A stretch of DNA of 9,131 bases from Treponema sp. (GTDB taxonomy: Bacteria > Spirochaetota > Spirochaetia > Treponematales > Treponemataceae): NCBI GenBank assembly GCA_012799545.1, contig JAAZLA010000144.1, forward strand, positions 1 to 9,131. The letters are read 5' to 3'. The notes under the pieces were generated by a model. That model did not search any database. It saw only the letters and a program-made list of their open reading frames with translations, and was not told where the DNA came from. Below, piece after piece: positions 7,131 to 9,131 of the stretch. Position 1 is the first letter of the stretch; the number at the start of each line of letters is the position of its first letter. A program made the translations under genes and the position numbers.

Positions 7131-8397
7131 CTCTCTCTCTTCACTTTGGTTTATAGGACTCTTGATTTTTTTAGGAGTCCTCATTTTTCTTTCAATGGTT
7201 TTTTCAGCATCCGAATCTGCTTTTTCATCCATAAACACCTTACGTTTACGCTTACTTAAAGATAAAAGGCACAAACAAGCGATGAGAAGCTCAAAACTTC
7301 TAGAAAAAAAAGAACTTTTACTAAACACCATTCTTATAGCAAATAATATTGTAAATATAAGCCTTTCTACAGTAATAACGGCAATTTGCCTCGAACTTTT
7401 TGGTAACGCTGCCATAGGTATCGCAACAGGCATTGTTACCTTAGTACTTCTTATTTTTGGGGAAATAAGCCCGAAAACAATCGGTAGCCATCATCCCGAA
7501 ACAATAGCATTTTTATTTTCTGGCCTTATCCAATTTTTTTCCCTCATATTAAGACCCGTTGTAATATTTTTCAGTTTTTTTTCAAACTTTTTTTTAAAAC
7601 TTCTCGGTATAAAAAAAAAGGCTGAAACTAAAACCTTTAGTGAAGAAGAAATTATTCACTTCATAGAAATAGGTGAAGAAGAAGGCGTTGTTGAGGCAAT
7701 TGAAAAAAAAATGCTCCACCGTGTTTTTAAGTTTACCGACCTCGACGCAAAAAATATCATGATGCCTCGTATGCAAATTACCTTTGTAAAATCTGATGCC
7801 AGCTACACGAGCATAATGGAGCTTTCACAAAAAACACATCTTTCAAAGTTTCCTGTAGTAGAAGACACCATTGACAATGTTTTAGGCATATTGCATGTAA
7901 AAGATATGTTACCTTTTATTTGTGACAAAAAATCCTTTACAGTAAAAAAAATAATGCGAGAGCCGCTTTACATTCTTGAGACAACACGCATGTCGCAAAT
8001 TCAAGAACTATTCCGACAGCATAATCAAAGCATTGCAATAGTGCTTGACGAATATTCTGGAACAAGTGGCTTGGTAACAAAGGAAGATTTTACCCAAGAA
8101 ATTTTTGGGACAATGTATGACGAATATGACAGCTCAGAGAGCCCCGAAATTCAAAATGTTTCTCTAAACCATTTTTTAATATCTGGGAACTCGAGGCTCT
8201 TTGACATAAATGAGAAAACAGGACTGCACTTAATCTCTGAAAACTATGAAACGCTTGCAGGTTTTATACATGAACAACTCGACGAGCTACCAGAAGAAGG
8301 GCAAGAATTATTTTTTGAGGACTATAGTCTTAGAATTGAAAAAAAAGAAAAACAAAAAATCCTTCTCGTTTCGCTTTTTATACAAGTGGATGGGTAG
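7120..8397 (+). CDS. CNNM/CorC-HlyC family membrane protein (DUF21, CBS pair, CorC_HlyC domain), first of two
   Basis: Members of this family include the CorC-type magnesium transporters; older annotations call them hemolysin-related, which is doubtful. The 425-residue protein is full-length. The DUF21/CNNM membrane domain (about 8-165) shows a first helix (10-28), SASESAFSSINTLRLR, ANNIVNISLSTVITA (74-88) and the conserved GEISPKTI (114-121). A CBS pair follows (about 205-340) with the entry motif MMPR (214-217), FPVVEDTIDNVLGILHVKDM and VLDEYSGTSGLVTKEDF. The C-terminal CorC_HlyC domain has FLISGNSRLFDINEKTG and ETLAGFIHEQLDELPEEG. The ATG at 7120 lies inside the end of the lipoprotein gene with GAGGA (7113-7117) only 2 bases away, so translational coupling is likely. 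Magnesium or another divalent cation is the probable substrate, not proven by sequence. Confidence 0.92.
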   Translation: MRTNSLSSLWFIGLLIFLGVLIFLSMVFSASESAFSSINTLRLRLLKDKRHKQAMRSSKLLEKKELLLNTILIANNIVNISLSTVITAICLELFGNAAIGIATGIVTLVLLIFGEISPKTIGSHHPETIAFLFSGLIQFFSLILRPVVIFFSFFSNFFLKLLGIKKKAETKTFSEEEIIHFIEIGEEEGVVEAIEKKMLHRVFKFTDLDAKNIMMPRMQITFVKSDASYTSIMELSQKTHLSKFPVVEDTIDNVLGILHVKDMLPFICDKKSFTVKKIMREPLYILETTRMSQIQELFRQHNQSIAIVLDEYSGTSGLVTKEDFTQEIFGTMYDEYDSSESPEIQNVSLNHFLISGNSRLFDINEKTGLHLISENYETLAGFIHEQLDELPEEGQELFFEDYSLRIEKKEKQKILLVSLFIQVDG

Positions 8398-8415
8398 CTA
8401 GGGTTTAGGAGAAAA

Positions 8416-9131
8416 ATGGTTTTTATTATTATACTATTACTTTTTTTTAGTGCCTTTTTTTCTTTTGCTGAAACGGCACTTTTATCCCTAAATAAAGCAC
8501 AATTAAAACAACTTCTTAAAACTGAAAGAAAACAAGGGAAGCGCATCGCAATATTAAAAAATTCTATGGACCAAGTAATAAGTATTATTTTAATTGGTTC
8601 GAATTTTTTTAACACTCTCTCCTCTGCTATTGCCACAGCACTTGCAATAGACCTTATTGGACCCCAAGGTGCATTATGGGCAACCTTGATTATGTTTATT
8701 TTGATTATACTTTTTGGCGAAATTATTCCCAAAAATATTGCAGCACTTTACCCCAAGGAAGCAAGCCTCCTGTCCGCCCCTATTCTTACTGTTCTCCTTT
8801 TTCTCTTTAAACCCATTGCTTTTCTTTTTTCACTTTTACAAAAGGGCATCAATAAAATCGAAGGCGCTTTATGGAAAAACAAAGACCCGATTATCACAGA
8901 AGAAGAACTAAAAACCCTCATCGCCTTGGGAGATAAAGAAGGTACCCTAGAACTAGGTGAAAAAGATATGCTCTATAATATTTTTGAACTCAATGACCTG
9001 CGCGCAAAAGATATTATGAGACATCGCTCTCTTATAAAAACATGCAATATAAATGCGAGTTTACACCAAAGCATCGAAGCCTTTGAAAAATCTGGATATT
9101 CCCGTTTAGTTGTTATAGAAGATTCGATCGA
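8416..9131 (+). CDS. Second CNNM/CorC-HlyC family membrane protein, truncated by window edge
   Basis: The reading frame is open from ATG 8416 to the end of the window (238 codons), so the C-terminal half of the CBS pair and any CorC_HlyC domain are outside. AGGAG (8407-8411) lies 4 bases before the ATG, and the gene follows its paralogue by 18 bases, so they are cotranscribed. The DUF21 membrane domain is recognisable from helix 1 (2-15), SFAETALLSLNKAQLKQL (16-33), GSNFFNTLSSAIATALAI (61-78) and FGEIIPKNIAA (100-110). The linker ITEEELKTLIALGDKEG and the CBS entry IFELNDLRAKDIM follow. The usual MxPR motif reads MRHR (201-204), with His203 for Pro. Sequence identity with the upstream copy is modest, pointing to an old duplication or separate subfamilies. 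The likely role is divalent cation transport or its regulation. Confidence 0.9.
   Translation, partial: MVFIIILLLFFSAFFSFAETALLSLNKAQLKQLLKTERKQGKRIAILKNSMDQVISIILIGSNFFNTLSSAIATALAIDLIGPQGALWATLIMFILIILFGEIIPKNIAALYPKEASLLSAPILTVLLFLFKPIAFLFSLLQKGINKIEGALWKNKDPIITEEELKTLIALGDKEGTLELGEKDMLYNIFELNDLRAKDIMRHRSLIKTCNINASLHQSIEAFEKSGYSRLVVIEDSI

Noticed and set aside
8322..8732. Antisense open frame of 136 codons over the junction of the two CNNM genes
   Set aside because: It is the complement of conserved DUF21 coding sequence, has no ribosome site and shows no family features.
8714..8911. Forward open frame of 65 codons inside the second CNNM gene
   Set aside because: It is out of frame with a gene whose conserved motifs run straight through this stretch.

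Overview
The window is a compact, low-GC bacterial chromosome segment with every recognisable gene on the + strand. Short intergenic gaps, AT-rich codon usage, a spirochaete-like lipoprotein signal, a proline kinase without its usual RNA-binding domain and a Clostridium/Streptococcus-type ('clade II') long PurL together suggest a Treponema-like spirochaete. That placement is an inference from protein style, not from a database match.

Layout. Positions 1-1999 hold a proline-synthesis cluster in the order proA (3' end only), proB, proC. These three enzymes carry glutamate to proline through glutamyl phosphate, glutamate semialdehyde/pyrroline-5-carboxylate and proline. proA and proB overlap by one base (TAATG). 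proC follows after 95 to 98 bases with its own Shine-Dalgarno. A near-consensus sigma-70 promoter (TTGAAA, 17 bp, TATAAT) sits directly before purL (2062-5997), so close that the purL mRNA is predicted to be leaderless. purL encodes the 1311-residue FGAM synthase of purine synthesis and is followed by a strong hairpin, probably a terminator (6026-6068). A second unit begins at 6129 with a lipoprotein carrying a thioredoxin-like fold and a helical C-terminal region. Two tandem CNNM/CorC-HlyC membrane proteins follow, the first overlapping the lipoprotein gene by 11 bases and the second running off the right edge.

The most notable observation is in PurL. Its synthase half keeps the expected motifs, but the fused C-terminal glutaminase domain has lost the Cys nucleophile (Gly1144 at its position) and other glutaminase motifs, although the reading frame is intact. 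The enzyme should be unable to hydrolyse glutamine by the normal mechanism. It may use free ammonia or ammonia from a partner, or the domain may be structural only. A parallel case is the lipoprotein, whose thioredoxin-type CXXC site is replaced by Asp-Glu-Val-Ser and whose only cysteine is the lipidation site. I found no RNA genes, mobile elements, CRISPR arrays or credible antisense genes. No gene-free stretch exceeds 300 bases.
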